From positions 47,071 through 111,070 of the forward strand of contig JBCDJG010000011.1 of assembly GCA_038748065.1 (NCBI GenBank): a stretch of 64,000 nucleotides of DNA, written 5' to 3'. Of the stretch, positions 53,269 to 62,179 are shown piece by piece; position 1 is the stretch's first letter; each line of letters starts with the position of its first letter. A program made the position numbers and the translations under genes. Under the pieces are notes generated by a model. It had not been told where the DNA came from. It did no database searches and saw nothing but the letters and a program-made list of their open reading frames with translations. The DNA comes from JBCDJG01 sp038748065. GTDB lineage: Bacteria; Pseudomonadota; Gammaproteobacteria; Pseudomonadales; Halieaceae.

Positions 53269-54466
53269 AGCGCTGGGTTTCCCAAACCAGGTGCAATGCC
53301 TGCGGCTGCCGAAACTCAAAGCCTCGCAGCGTGGGCGGCGAGCCCGGGGCACGCTGCAGAGCAGGCAGCGCTCTGAGTAAGGCCTTAAGCGCAGTACGCG
53401 CCTCGAGCTTCGCCACGTGAGAGCCCAGGCAGTGATGGGCACCGATGGCGAAGCCGATGTGGCTTTTCAGTTCAGATCTATCCAAATTGAAGCGTTCTGG
53501 TTCCTCGAAAATTTCCGGGTCCCGGTTCGCCGCCGCTATCATGCAGTTAAGCGTATCGCCCGGTTGCAGCAGGGTTCCGTGGATTTCAGTCGCGTGCGCA
53601 ATATGGCGCGTGGCGGATTGCACCGGGCCCGACCAGCGTACCACCTCGTCCAGGAATGTATTGACCTCATCGGGCTGCTCCTGCAATCGCTCCAACAGCT
53701 CTGGCCGTTCGGTCAGCACGTAGAGACTGTTCAAAATCAGGGCCTCGACGGTTGAAATACCACCGAAGAAAATGATCGACGCATTACGGCGAATCGCATC
53801 GTCATCCAGCGCGGCGTCGGAGCCCAGACCGAGCATCTGGCTCAACAGCGCAACGTCTGGCGTCTGTCTTTTGGCGTTCAGCTGCCGCTGCAGGTAGGCA
53901 TGGAACTCGGCAACGCTTGACTGCGCTGCATCTCGACGAGCCTGGTCCCAGGTAAAGTTTGAGAGTGCACGCTCGAAGGCCGTGTACCAGCCTCTGAATA
54001 AGGGTTCATCGCTGGCCGGCAAGCCGAACAGGGAGAGCATCGTCAAGACGGGTAGCCGGCTGGCGAACGTGGAGCGCAGGTCCGCGCTGCCCTGATCGGC
54101 AAATTGCCTGATCAGGAAATCAGCATGAGCCTCAATAGCCCGCTCCAGCCGATCCCTGACCGCCTGGGGTCGAAACAGGGGCAGCAGTGGCTGTTTGCAG
54201 GCGCGGTGTGCCGTGCCTTCGAGGCTTAGCATCTGGTCACCGAAGGTATCTGAGATCAGTGAGTGTTCGGTACCCGAGACATAGCGCTCGGTGTCCAGGA
54301 GCACGGCGCGCACATCCTGATAACGCGTCAGCAGATACATACCGCTGGCTTCGCACCAGGTGATGGGCTCCTCAATTTGCAAGGCCCGGTAGGTGGGGTA
54401 GGGGTCTTCATCCAGCGCGGCGAGCGTGATGCCGTGGCCTAGAGGAAAGCGTGCTGCTTTGTTCAT
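53267..54466 (-). CDS. Cytochrome P450
   Basis: 399 residues, the usual bacterial P450 length. The heme loop is FAIGAHHCLGSHVAKLEART with Cys346 as thiolate ligand; the K-helix ExxR is in FLDEVVRWSGP, and the I-helix region reads IIFFGGISTVEALI in place of the common AGxDT: the conserved acid-alcohol pair is altered (G-I-S-T), so oxygen activation may differ or the substrate may supply the alcohol. No redox partner gene is adjacent. It is divergent from an Lrp-type regulator gene and converges on the repeat-protein gene. Substrate unknown. Confidence 0.92.
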   Translation of the reverse strand: MNKAARFPLGHGITLAALDEDPYPTYRALQIEEPITWCEASGMYLLTRYQDVRAVLLDTERYVSGTEHSLISDTFGDQMLSLEGTAHRACKQPLLPLFRPQAVRDRLERAIEAHADFLIRQFADQGSADLRSTFASRLPVLTMLSLFGLPASDEPLFRGWYTAFERALSNFTWDQARRDAAQSSVAEFHAYLQRQLNAKRQTPDVALLSQMLGLGSDAALDDDAIRRNASIIFFGGISTVEALILNSLYVLTERPELLERLQEQPDEVNTFLDEVVRWSGPVQSATRHIAHATEIHGTLLQPGDTLNCMIAAANRDPEIFEEPERFNLDRSELKSHIGFAIGAHHCLGSHVAKLEARTALKALLRALPALQRAPGSPPTLRGFEFRQPQALHLVWETQR

Positions 54467-54548
54467 GCGTGAGTCGGCTTCCGCGAAATCCGGCGATACT
54501 ATATGACGTCAGCGCTGAATTTATCTTGCTTATACGCCAGATATGTCT

Positions 54549-54563
54549 TTAATAGTGAATTAA
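54549..54563. promoter_or_regulatory. Short inverted repeat upstream of an Lrp/AsnC gene
   Basis: TTAAT-AGTGA-ATTAA lies 22 bp before the Lrp-like ATG in the AT-rich gap facing the P450 gene. Lrp/AsnC sites are commonly AT-rich dyads in such places, so it may be an autoregulatory site; the arms are short, so this is tentative. Confidence 0.3.
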
Positions 54564-54585
54564 ATAGTCAGATATAGGATAAAAA

Positions 54586-55068
54586 ATGAAAGAAGTTGCC
54601 ATCTTGATAGATAGACAGCAGGCGAGAATCCTTGCCGAGTTGCAGCAGCAGGGCCGAATGAGTAACGCGCAGCTGGCGGAGCGCTGCGCCATGTCCGAGT
54701 CCTCTTGCCTGCGCAAAACGCGCGCGCTGGAGGAGGCCGGGGTCATCAGTGGCTATCGTGCGGTGGTGAATGCAAAGTCGCTTGGCCTGTCAGTATCAGC
54801 CTACGTACTTGTGAATCTCGATCAGCGTTCAGAAACGGTGACCCAGGAGTTTTTTGATGCGATCAAGGCAGAGCCGCGCATCGTCGAATGCGTGGCGCTG
54901 ACGGGGTTGCATGACCTGATGCTGAAGGTGGTGGCGGCGGACATCGATGAACTGGCCGAGATAACCATGGGGGGCATCCTATCCTATGACAGTGTGAAAG
55001 ATATCTCCTCCTGCGTGGTCTTGAAGGAGATCAAACAGAGCTCGCCGCTCCTGCCATCAGAGGTATAA
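54586..55068 (+). CDS. Lrp/AsnC-family transcriptional regulator
   Basis: 160 residues. Helix-turn-helix RQQARILAELQQQGRMSNAQLAERCAMSESSCLRKTRALEEAGVISGYRAV is typical when read in its parts (the residues 8-58 region), followed by the RAM/AsnC ligand domain (EPRIVECVALTGLHDLMLKVVAADIDEL). It likely senses an amino acid. It is divergent from the P450 gene and convergent with a second Lrp-type gene, leaving 12 bp between the stops. The target is probably the divergent P450 or itself. Confidence 0.9.
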   Translation: MKEVAILIDRQQARILAELQQQGRMSNAQLAERCAMSESSCLRKTRALEEAGVISGYRAVVNAKSLGLSVSAYVLVNLDQRSETVTQEFFDAIKAEPRIVECVALTGLHDLMLKVVAADIDELAEITMGGILSYDSVKDISSCVVLKEIKQSSPLLPSEV

Positions 55069-55080
55069 GTCGTCTCTGCC

Positions 55081-55560
55081 TCACAGTGTGAGCTGGCTGT
55101 CTTCCAGCGGTAACTCTGTGGTGATCTTGATGCGCGATAGGGCCGCGTTGGAGTGAATCTCCTGTACTGTGGGCATCTGCGACAGGGTGTTGCGGAAGAG
55201 GGTCTCGTAGGTATCGATATCGCGAGTGACGATTTTCAGCAGGAAGTCGTAGTCCCCCATGACCGTATGGCACTCCAGCACTTCGGGCAGGTCGCGAATT
55301 TGCTCCTCGAATTCCGGCAGTGAGCGCTTGCCGTGGGCTGAGAGTTTGATGCGCGCAAAGACCGTGACATTGAGGCCCAACTGTCGCTGGTCCAGCAGGG
55401 CCACTCGCCGCTGAATCACGCCTGCCTCTTCCAGCCGCTTGATGCGCCGCCAACAGGGCGGCTGTGAAAGATTCACCCGTTCGGCGATTTCCGAGGCACT
55501 CAGGCTGGCATCGTGTTGCAGCAAGGCGAGGATCTTGCGGTCTGTCTTATCAAGCTGCAT
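55081..55560 (-). CDS. Lrp/AsnC-family transcriptional regulator
   Basis: 159 residues with the classical Lrp layout: DRKILALLQHDASLSASEIA and LSQPPCWRRIKRLEEAGVIQ for the DNA-binding part, then VLECHTVMGDYDFLLKIVTRDID in the RAM domain. It is divergent from the ilvB-like gene, with a dyad in between, so regulation of acetolactate synthase by this protein is likely. It is not a recent copy of the neighbouring Lrp gene. Confidence 0.92.
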   Translation of the reverse strand: MQLDKTDRKILALLQHDASLSASEIAERVNLSQPPCWRRIKRLEEAGVIQRRVALLDQRQLGLNVTVFARIKLSAHGKRSLPEFEEQIRDLPEVLECHTVMGDYDFLLKIVTRDIDTYETLFRNTLSQMPTVQEIHSNAALSRIKITTELPLEDSQLTL

Positions 55561-55618
55561 GTCAGCTCCTCGATACGCTAGAGATTTGATTTCTGTTTTT
55601 ATTATAGTTTAAAAGCAA

Positions 55619-55645
55619 AATATGAGTATTAATTATTCGCATATT
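55619..55645. promoter_or_regulatory. Probable Lrp-type operator between lrp-like and ilvB-like genes
   Basis: AATATG at 55619-55624 and CATATT at 55640-55645 form the outer arms of a 27-bp imperfect dyad with an AT-rich centre. It sits in the 173-bp AT-rich gap between the divergent Lrp-type and ilvB-like genes, about 90 bp upstream of the ilvB start, where Lrp-family proteins typically bind. Confidence 0.45.
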
Positions 55646-55733
55646 GCCCTTCTCGCCTAGCAGAATAAATAACAATTTCCCGGCATCCGGCGTAAGGTAG
55701 CTAACCTCAACGGTGTTATTTGGAGGGCAATCC

Positions 55734-57581
55734 GTGGGAGCCGATAACATTACCTATGCCAACACGCGGAGCATCACTGGTGGCAGCCTCGCAGATATCA
55801 AACCCGAGCAGCGCGCCGGTGCCCGACGCGGTGCCGAGCTGCTGGCCCTGAGCCTGCTGGCCGAAGGGGTCGATACGCTGTTTGGCTATCCGGGCGGCGC
55901 TAACCTGGAAATTTTCGATGTCCTGCCGCGCCACGGCATCCGCTGCATTCGCACGGAGCACGAGCAGGGCGCCGTGCACGCAGCGCAGGGCTATGCGCGC
56001 GCGACGGGGAAGGTCGGCGTATGCCTGGCAACGTCCGGCCCGGGCGCAACCAACCTGGTAACCGGAATCGCCGATGCCAATAGCGATTCCACGCCGCTGG
56101 TAGCGATTACCGGCAACGTGCCGTCTCACCTCCTCGGCAAGAATGCCTTCCAGGAAGTCGATATCGTCGGCATCACCGCGCCGATCACCAAGCGAAACTA
56201 CCTCGTATTGAAAGTCGGCGAAGTGCCCGAGGTCGTGCGTGAGGCCTTTGCCCTCGCTGGCGGGAACCGGCCCGGCCCTGTGCTGATCGATATCCCGAAG
56301 GATATCCAGCAACAGTATCCGAAGGACCCCGAGGGTAACTACGTGGAGCCGCGCATACCGGCAGTGCTGGAAGCGCCGGAGCTCGCTATCGGTGCGATGA
56401 CGGAGCAGCAGGTAGAAGAGGCCTGCCGCCTGATTGCTGAAGCTCGGCGGCCGGTTATTTATGCCGGCGGCGGCATCATCTCCAGCAACACGCCGGCACT
56501 CCTGCAGCGGTTAGCCGAGAAAATACAGTGCCCGGTCACGACAACGCTGATGGGGCATGGGGCTTTTCCGCCAGAACACGAGCTATTTCTGGATACGCTG
56601 GGTATGCACGGCTCTATGACAGCCAATGTTGCGGTTAACGAGGCGGATCTCGTGCTTGCACTTGGCGTGCGCTTTGACGACCGCGTTACCGGTAAGGTCG
56701 ATGCCTTTATTGCCGAGGGCAAGATCATCCATGTGGATATCGATCGCAATGAGCTGAATAAGAACAAGACAGTGACGCTCGCGGTATGCGCGGACCTGGC
56801 CACAGCGCTGCAGCAGCTCTGCGATCAGGCCATGCCTCGGGACTGCCCGGATTGGCTCGCTTATCTCAAAGGTTTAAAGCAGGAGCATCCTTACCCGGCG
56901 CCCGCGTCAGAGGGTATCAGCCCGCAGGAGGCCATTGCGCTGCTCAGTGACCTGAGCGGCGGAGACGCGATTGTCAGCCTGGGAGTGGGGCAGCACCAGA
57001 TGTGGGCGATGCAGCACTACCGAACGCGGCGGTCCCGCTCTTTTCTCTCGAGTTCCGGTTTCGGCACGATGGGCTAAGGCTTGCCGGCAGCCATCGGCGC
57101 CAAAATTGGCTGCCCCGATCGCCTGGTCATGGATATCGATGGCGACGGTTCACTGAATATGACGATTCATGAGCTGGCCACCTGCCATCGCTTCAAGGTC
57201 GGCGTAAAAGTTGTGGTGATCAATAACCAGTGGTTAGGGATGGTGCGCCAGTGGCAGGACATGATCTACGAACAGCACCGTTCAGGTTCAGACTTATCAG
57301 ATCCGTTGGCGACTGGCGATGACCTCATTTATCCCAACTTTATCAAGATTGCCGAAGGCTACGGGATAAGCGGGGAGCGAGTTACGCAGCGTGAAGACTT
57401 GCGGGCCGCCTGCGAGCGCCTGCTGGCCGATCCCGATGAGCCTTACCTGCTCGATATTATCGTGGAGGCCGAGGAAAACGTTTACCCGATGATTCCAGCG
57501 GGGGGCACCTACAGGGACATTATCATGGGCGATGAGCAGTTACAGGCCGTTGACCCCAACGCCCAGGGGAGCAACGTCTGA
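55734..57581 (+). pseudogene. ilvB: Acetolactate synthase large subunit, interrupted by an in-frame TAA
   Basis: One continuous reading frame of 615 codons from GTG 55734 (GGAGGG six bases upstream) encodes a full-length large subunit of branched-chain amino acid synthesis, which condenses pyruvate using thiamine diphosphate and FAD. Early motifs are intact: FGYPGGANLEIFD, the catalytic Glu in RTEHEQGAVHAAQGYAR. The frame is broken only by TAA at 57075-57077 in GTMG-(stop)-GLPAAIGAKIG, where the family has Tyr or Phe; TAT or TAC to TAA is one base. The thiamine motif DGDGSLNMTIHEL with NNQWLG lies after the stop, so the truncated product should be inactive. Sequencing error remains possible. 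No ilvH/ilvN small-subunit gene follows. Confidence 0.85.
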
Positions 57582-57683
57582 TCCAGCGCTGTCCAGGTTT
57601 CGTAAAAGGTAGAGAACCCGGGGCGGACAAGGCAATTTCTCCCTGACCTCGCTTTATAGAATAGTGACAGTGGACGGAAAAAG

Positions 57684-58637
57684 ATGCCTTTACGACGATT
57701 GCCGCCCCTTAATGCTCTGCGAGCCTTCGAAGCCGTGGCCCGCTGTGGCTCCTTCAAGCAGGCGGCGGACGAGTTGCACGTTACGCCGGCGGCGCTAAGC
57801 CAGCAGGTTAAAAAGCTTGAGCAGGATCTGGGCGTCAGCCTGCTTAGCCGCCAGAACCGCAACGTTGTCCCGACTGTCGAGGGCATGCGACTGAAAACCG
57901 GTTTGACCGATGCCTTCCTGCGTATTCGTGAATCGGTTGAAAGCCTGGGCGGCGATCCTGAGCGCAAGAACATTGTCGTGTCCTGTGGGCCGCCGGTAGC
58001 CTCCAAGTGGCTGGCGCCGCGTATGGGCCGATTTATTGACCAGCACCCGGACGTTCATGTGTCGATTGCATCCAAGCTCGAGCTGGTGGATTTCCACTCG
58101 GAAGACATCGACGTCGGCATCCGCCTGAGCCGAGATAATACGGAAGACCTGGATCGCACCTGGCTCTACGAGGAAACGGTCGTGCCGCTGTGCTCGCCCG
58201 AGTTTGCAGCACGTCATCGGCTGCGCGAGCCAAAGGACATCCTGCGTGTGCCCATACTGCGCGACGATGGCCTGAGCTATTGCAGGGGGCCGGTGTGGGA
58301 GCTCTGGTTTGCCGAGGCTGGGCTGAGTGTGGCCGGCGCCAATCGTGGCGCCTATTTCGGTCACGCCCCGGAGCAGGCCATTGATGCTGCCGTTGCTGGC
58401 GCCGGTATGGTGATCGCGTCAAAGACGCTGGCGTCTGCCGATCTGGCGAATCAGCGCCTGGTCATTCCCTTCGGGCCAGAGATCGGAATGGGCGTGCGCT
58501 ACCAGCTTGTGCACCGGCCAAGGCGCGAGCCATCCCCGCACCTCGATGCCTTCAAAAACTGGGTGAAGCGTGAGCTCGTCCCCTACCAGCCCCCGGGAAA
58601 TACCGTACCCAATTTTCCCAATTTCGCGCTGGCCTAG
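57684..58637 (+). CDS. LysR-family regulator, GcvA-like
   Basis: 317 residues with an N-terminal winged helix (LPPLNALRAFEAVARCGSFK then QAADELHVTPAALSQQVKKLE, an opening typical for the GcvA group) and a periplasmic-binding-like effector domain. GcvA-type regulators control amino-acid or glycine-cleavage genes. It is 102 bp downstream of the broken ilvB gene and converges on the DJ-1-like gene. The target cannot be named. Confidence 0.9.
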   Translation: MPLRRLPPLNALRAFEAVARCGSFKQAADELHVTPAALSQQVKKLEQDLGVSLLSRQNRNVVPTVEGMRLKTGLTDAFLRIRESVESLGGDPERKNIVVSCGPPVASKWLAPRMGRFIDQHPDVHVSIASKLELVDFHSEDIDVGIRLSRDNTEDLDRTWLYEETVVPLCSPEFAARHRLREPKDILRVPILRDDGLSYCRGPVWELWFAEAGLSVAGANRGAYFGHAPEQAIDAAVAGAGMVIASKTLASADLANQRLVIPFGPEIGMGVRYQLVHRPRREPSPHLDAFKNWVKRELVPYQPPGNTVPNFPNFALA

Positions 58638-58643
58638 GGTCGA

Positions 58644-59309
58644 TTAATCGGCCGTCAGTTCGACCATGCCCTGATCAAGAAAGGCCGCAAATGGATCGCT
58701 TTCGGCATCCCTATGCCAGCTGTACTCGGACCCATTGGCGATCTCTACCGCGGTCTCCTCGCCATAGAGCTGTGCAATCAGGCTGAGCGCCATGTCCATG
58801 CCGGCGGACACGCCGGATGAGGTAAAGAACTTGCCGTCCTCTACCCAGCGTGCCTCGGTCACCCAATCGACGGGCGCCGTCTCTGCTTTGCTTAGGCTGA
58901 AGAATTGCTTGTTGGTTGTGGCTCGGCGGCCGTCCAGCAGGCCCGCCCGGGCAAGTAACAGGGAGCCGGTACATACTGAGCACACATAGTCTGCCCCCGC
59001 CCCTGTGGCGGCCAGAAACTCGAGCATGGCGGGATTGTCCAGCTCGGGCAGTGTGCCGAAACCGCCAGGCACCAGCAGGATATCGAGGGGCGGTGCGTCG
59101 GCGAAGGTGGCATCGACAGCGACTCTGGGCCCCTGTTGGATATCCATACCCATGGCCGCGCTCACGGGCTCGTTGTGCTCCGCTAACATGGTGATCTGCA
59201 GCACCTCAGGGCCAAGAACGGAGAACATCTCCAGTGGCCCGAACATGTCGAGCATCTCGAAGCCGGGGTAGAGCACGGCCCCAAGGCGTTTCGGTGAAGC
59301 GTCAGACAT
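58644..59309 (-). CDS. DJ-1/PfpI family protein
   Basis: 221 residues. The nucleophilic cysteine lies in VCSVCTGSLLLARAGLLDG (the ..C-T-G-S.. elbow) and a family-typical Glu in LYPGFEMLDMFGPLEMF. Homologues include isonitrile hydratases, amidase-like domains and glyoxalase III-type enzymes; the form VCTGSLLLARAGLLDGRRATT is closest to the isonitrile hydratase/GATase-1-like group. Cytoplasmic. It follows the exported hydrolase gene by 11 bp on the same strand, so they may be cotranscribed. Confidence 0.87.
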   Translation of the reverse strand: MSDASPKRLGAVLYPGFEMLDMFGPLEMFSVLGPEVLQITMLAEHNEPVSAAMGMDIQQGPRVAVDATFADAPPLDILLVPGGFGTLPELDNPAMLEFLAATGAGADYVCSVCTGSLLLARAGLLDGRRATTNKQFFSLSKAETAPVDWVTEARWVEDGKFFTSSGVSAGMDMALSLIAQLYGEETAVEIANGSEYSWHRDAESDPFAAFLDQGMVELTAD

Positions 59310-59320
59310 AAATACCTCGG

Positions 59321-60580
59321 TTAGCGCGGCGGGATGATGTCATCGAGGTTGGGGATGACGAAGTCGGGATTATAGCGGCAGGGCCCAGCGGCGTCATCGG
59401 CCTCCGCCGCCAGGCAGGCGTCCTGAACGTCCTGTGCGGTCGGCTGCGGGCCGCCGGCGGTCCAGGCGCGCAGCACGTCCCAGCCCGCCACCAGCTCCGC
59501 CTCGGTATAGCCGCAATGTGTTGCAACCTCGCCCTCGTCGACAATGGCCACAGTCAATTGATTGGCGGGCACGATTTCCGCTAACACACCTTGTACGCCA
59601 ACGGGCAGCAGACCGTCTCCGGAGGTATGAGTGGACAGCACCTTGGTTTTGCCGGCCCTGCCACGCAGCTCATATTTTCGCTCTAGCTTTTTTTGCGCGC
59701 CGGGGCGAGGCGAGACCCGCCTAATGGTCGCGTCGATCTCGGGGTCACGGTAGGTGACGCCCACGTTACCAAGCCCGCGTTTGCCATCGAGTTTTGTCGG
59801 ATCGAAGATCAGGTCCGACAGCGTCAGCGTGGCAAAACCCACATCGATGGTGACAAAGCTTACGGGGATGCCGGCATTTTCGACGAACTGATCGAGGCGG
59901 GCCTGCTGTTCGGCGCTGCGCTGGTCGGGCGCTGCAAAAATGCCGAAACAGGCCTGTAGTGCCGACGTCAGCTCAGTTGTGGCATCTGGGCGTTCGGTAA
60001 AGCGTTCAGGAAAGCCGCGAGCACCGCCCGGAATTTTGGCGCCTTCTACCTGGCTGCAGATGACGTCGTAAGATAGACGGACATCGATCGCGCCGTCCCA
60101 GATACGGCTGCCAGACATGGCGCCGCAGGCGGGATACGCGCCAACCACGTTGCCGATATCCGCCGCCTCCCACGCCTGGGCGGTAACAATCCCACCGAGT
60201 GATATGCCGTGGACAAAGACTTCCTCCGGTTCACCAAACTCGGCGCGGAAGACCTCCATCATGGCCTCAAGGTCGCGTCGCGTATTGAACAGCGCCCAGC
60301 CGTTCTGGCTGTAGCTGGACGCGGCTACGGCGTAGCCCTGTGCAAGCTGTCGAGCGGAAAGTGGCCCGAGGCTGACGGGCTGGGGGGCCGGATCCAGGTC
60401 AAGACCGTGGTTGTAGATAACGAGGCTGCCATTCCAGTCGTCGGGGACTTCTATCTTGATCAGCGAGCCGCCGTCCACAGCCTGCTCGATCACGGTGCTA
60501 GCCAGCGCGAACGGAATGTGGCCCAGCGGCAGCAGTAACAACAGCAGCGCTGCCAGTCGCTTATATATAGCTTTAATCAT
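59321..60580 (-). CDS. Exported alpha/beta hydrolase
   Basis: 419 residues from ATG 60580, which has AAGGA upstream and yields a signal peptide (LAALLLLLLPLGHIPFALAS); the frame extends 126 bp further up but that part lacks signal-like character. The nucleophile elbow is FVHGISLGGIVTAQ (GISLGG), with earlier LVIYNHGLDLDP as oxyanion region and a late His possibly in STHTSGDGLLP or VATHCGY. Probably a periplasmic or secreted esterase or amidase; the substrate is unknown. It precedes the DJ-1-like gene and follows the TPR gene, all on the minus strand. Confidence 0.8.
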   Translation of the reverse strand: MIKAIYKRLAALLLLLLPLGHIPFALASTVIEQAVDGGSLIKIEVPDDWNGSLVIYNHGLDLDPAPQPVSLGPLSARQLAQGYAVAASSYSQNGWALFNTRRDLEAMMEVFRAEFGEPEEVFVHGISLGGIVTAQAWEAADIGNVVGAYPACGAMSGSRIWDGAIDVRLSYDVICSQVEGAKIPGGARGFPERFTERPDATTELTSALQACFGIFAAPDQRSAEQQARLDQFVENAGIPVSFVTIDVGFATLTLSDLIFDPTKLDGKRGLGNVGVTYRDPEIDATIRRVSPRPGAQKKLERKYELRGRAGKTKVLSTHTSGDGLLPVGVQGVLAEIVPANQLTVAIVDEGEVATHCGYTEAELVAGWDVLRAWTAGGPQPTAQDVQDACLAAEADDAAGPCRYNPDFVIPNLDDIIPPR

Positions 60581-60599
60581 TATATTCCTTGGTTTGGTT

Positions 60600-61346
60600 T
60601 CAGCGGACGGGTTGAATCGATGTGTTTTCCAGCCGCCACAGGCCGCTGGTGTCCTGAATGATACTCGTCTGGTCAGCAAGCGCTCTTGCGCGCGCGCGGG
60701 CCTCAAATGAGGCCGCTAGCTGCAGTGTTCGCTGGTAATAGCTGTACAGGTCCAGCCAGACCTGAGGCTGCTCAGGGTTTAGCACGGCGGCCTCTTTCAG
60801 GTGCGGCAGGGCAACGTCGTAACTCGCCATCAGGGTCAGCAGGCGACCATACTCGGAACGTGGCAGCGGGTCACGCGGATCCTTTGCGATCGCCATCTCA
60901 TAAAATGTCATGGCGGTGCGAATGTCGCCCTCGCGCCACGCCCCGCCCGCGCGGCCGCGGAGGTCACGAGAAACGGTAGCGTTAACCACGGTTTGCTCGC
61001 CGCCGGCAGGGAAGAGAATGACGCGCTGCAGACGTCCGCCTTCTTCAATCAGAACGTAGCGACTGGTCAGGCTTGGGATCAGGTCGGACAAGCGCTGGTC
61101 CATGACGTCGACGTACACTGGTTCGGCCTGATCAGTATCGCCATCTATCCGGATATCGCTAAGGTCCCGAAGCGCCTCGATAGCATCGCGCAGGCGCACG
61201 CCATCGGCGCGCAGGGTGAAGAGGTCTCCCTGGCGGCTGGCGTAGAGTGTGGGGGTATCGCTTGGCGTTTCGCTCGTTCCGGCAATGGCCAGGGCGGCGC
61301 AGGCAGACAGTCCTAGTCCCACTGTCAGTGTTATTAGAGTTCGCAT
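60600..61346 (-). CDS. Exported protein with secretin-like N-domain and TPR repeats
   Basis: 248 residues from ATG 61346; an ATG 27 bp upstream is also in frame. The N-terminus is a signal peptide with a possible lipobox (LSAC, Cys16), so it may be a lipoprotein. Residues ~35-120 (FTLRADGVRLRDAIEALRDL..) resemble the short secretin/TonB N-terminal domain, and ~130-225 form two or three tetratricopeptide helices pairs (AMTFYEMAIAKDPRDPLPRSEYGRLL). This suggests a binding role in the periplasm, perhaps with the following exported hydrolase, whose gene starts 19 bp downstream. Confidence 0.75.
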   Translation of the reverse strand: MRTLITLTVGLGLSACAALAIAGTSETPSDTPTLYASRQGDLFTLRADGVRLRDAIEALRDLSDIRIDGDTDQAEPVYVDVMDQRLSDLIPSLTSRYVLIEEGGRLQRVILFPAGGEQTVVNATVSRDLRGRAGGAWREGDIRTAMTFYEMAIAKDPRDPLPRSEYGRLLTLMASYDVALPHLKEAAVLNPEQPQVWLDLYSYYQRTLQLAASFEARARARALADQTSIIQDTSGLWRLENTSIQPVR

Positions 61347-61405
61347 CGCAGTGTTACGGCCAGTGTACAACATCTGGATCAGCCGAGCGCGGCGCGCCAG
61401 GGACG

Positions 61406-62161
61406 CTAGTTACTGAGAAATATCCCGCCGTTAACGTGCCAGACCTGGCCGTTGATCCAGTCCGCGTCGGATGAAAACAGGTAGGCAACGGCTGCGGCAA
61501 TGTCTTCCGGCGTGCCATGCCTTGGTGACGGCGTATGGGTCAACATGGCTTCACTGGTTGCCTCATCAAAGGCCGCCACCAGCTGCTCGGTCATAATCAG
61601 CCCGGGTGACACCACGTTGGCGCGAATGTTGTCTTTGCCCCAGCGTTTGGCGACGTGGCGGACGATAGCGTTGATGGCGGCTTTGGAGGCCGCGTAAGCG
61701 ACTCGCGTTGGCTCGCCCATCGAGGCGGCGTCAGAGGAGGTGGCTAGCAATACGCCGCCCTTGTCCTGAAGATGTGGCAACGCTGCCTTGAACAGATTGG
61801 CGACGCCGATAACGTTAACATCCAGGGTCTCCTTCCAGATGCGGGCGTCGTTGTCGAGCAAGTCGCCGTCTTCCAATATGACCGTGAGATTCGCCGCATT
61901 CGCGAGTAGGCCATCCAGCTGTCCGAAATGCTGAGTGGCGGCCTCTATCATGGCCTGGATGCTGCTCTCATCCGCCTGGTCGTACCACAGTGCCAGTGCC
62001 CGTTCGTCGCCCAGAGACTCGACCAGGCCCTGGACGCCTTCCAGATTGATATCTGCGGCGACCACCCTCGCACCCTCGGCATGCAGCCGTCGCACCGTGG
62101 CGGCACCGATGCCGGTGGCGGAACCACAGATCACTAATACCTTACTGTCCAGGTCTTTCAT
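61406..62161 (-). CDS. SDR-family NAD(P)-dependent oxidoreductase
   Basis: 251 residues of the classical short-chain dehydrogenase type: VLVICGSATGIGAATVRRL (coenzyme loop), LLANAANLTV (NAG-like), and the catalytic YAASKAAI. The CGSATGIG loop with D following (ADINLE) indicates NAD rather than NADP preference. It probably oxidises an alcohol or reduces a ketone; no more specific substrate is visible. It lies 18 bp downstream of the NTP/NDP-exchange-type transporter gene on the same strand. Confidence 0.9.
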   Translation of the reverse strand: MKDLDSKVLVICGSATGIGAATVRRLHAEGARVVAADINLEGVQGLVESLGDERALALWYDQADESSIQAMIEAATQHFGQLDGLLANAANLTVILEDGDLLDNDARIWKETLDVNVIGVANLFKAALPHLQDKGGVLLATSSDAASMGEPTRVAYAASKAAINAIVRHVAKRWGKDNIRANVVSPGLIMTEQLVAAFDEATSEAMLTHTPSPRHGTPEDIAAAVAYLFSSDADWINGQVWHVNGGIFLSN

Positions 62162-62179
62162 GTTGTCCTCGCGCTGTTG

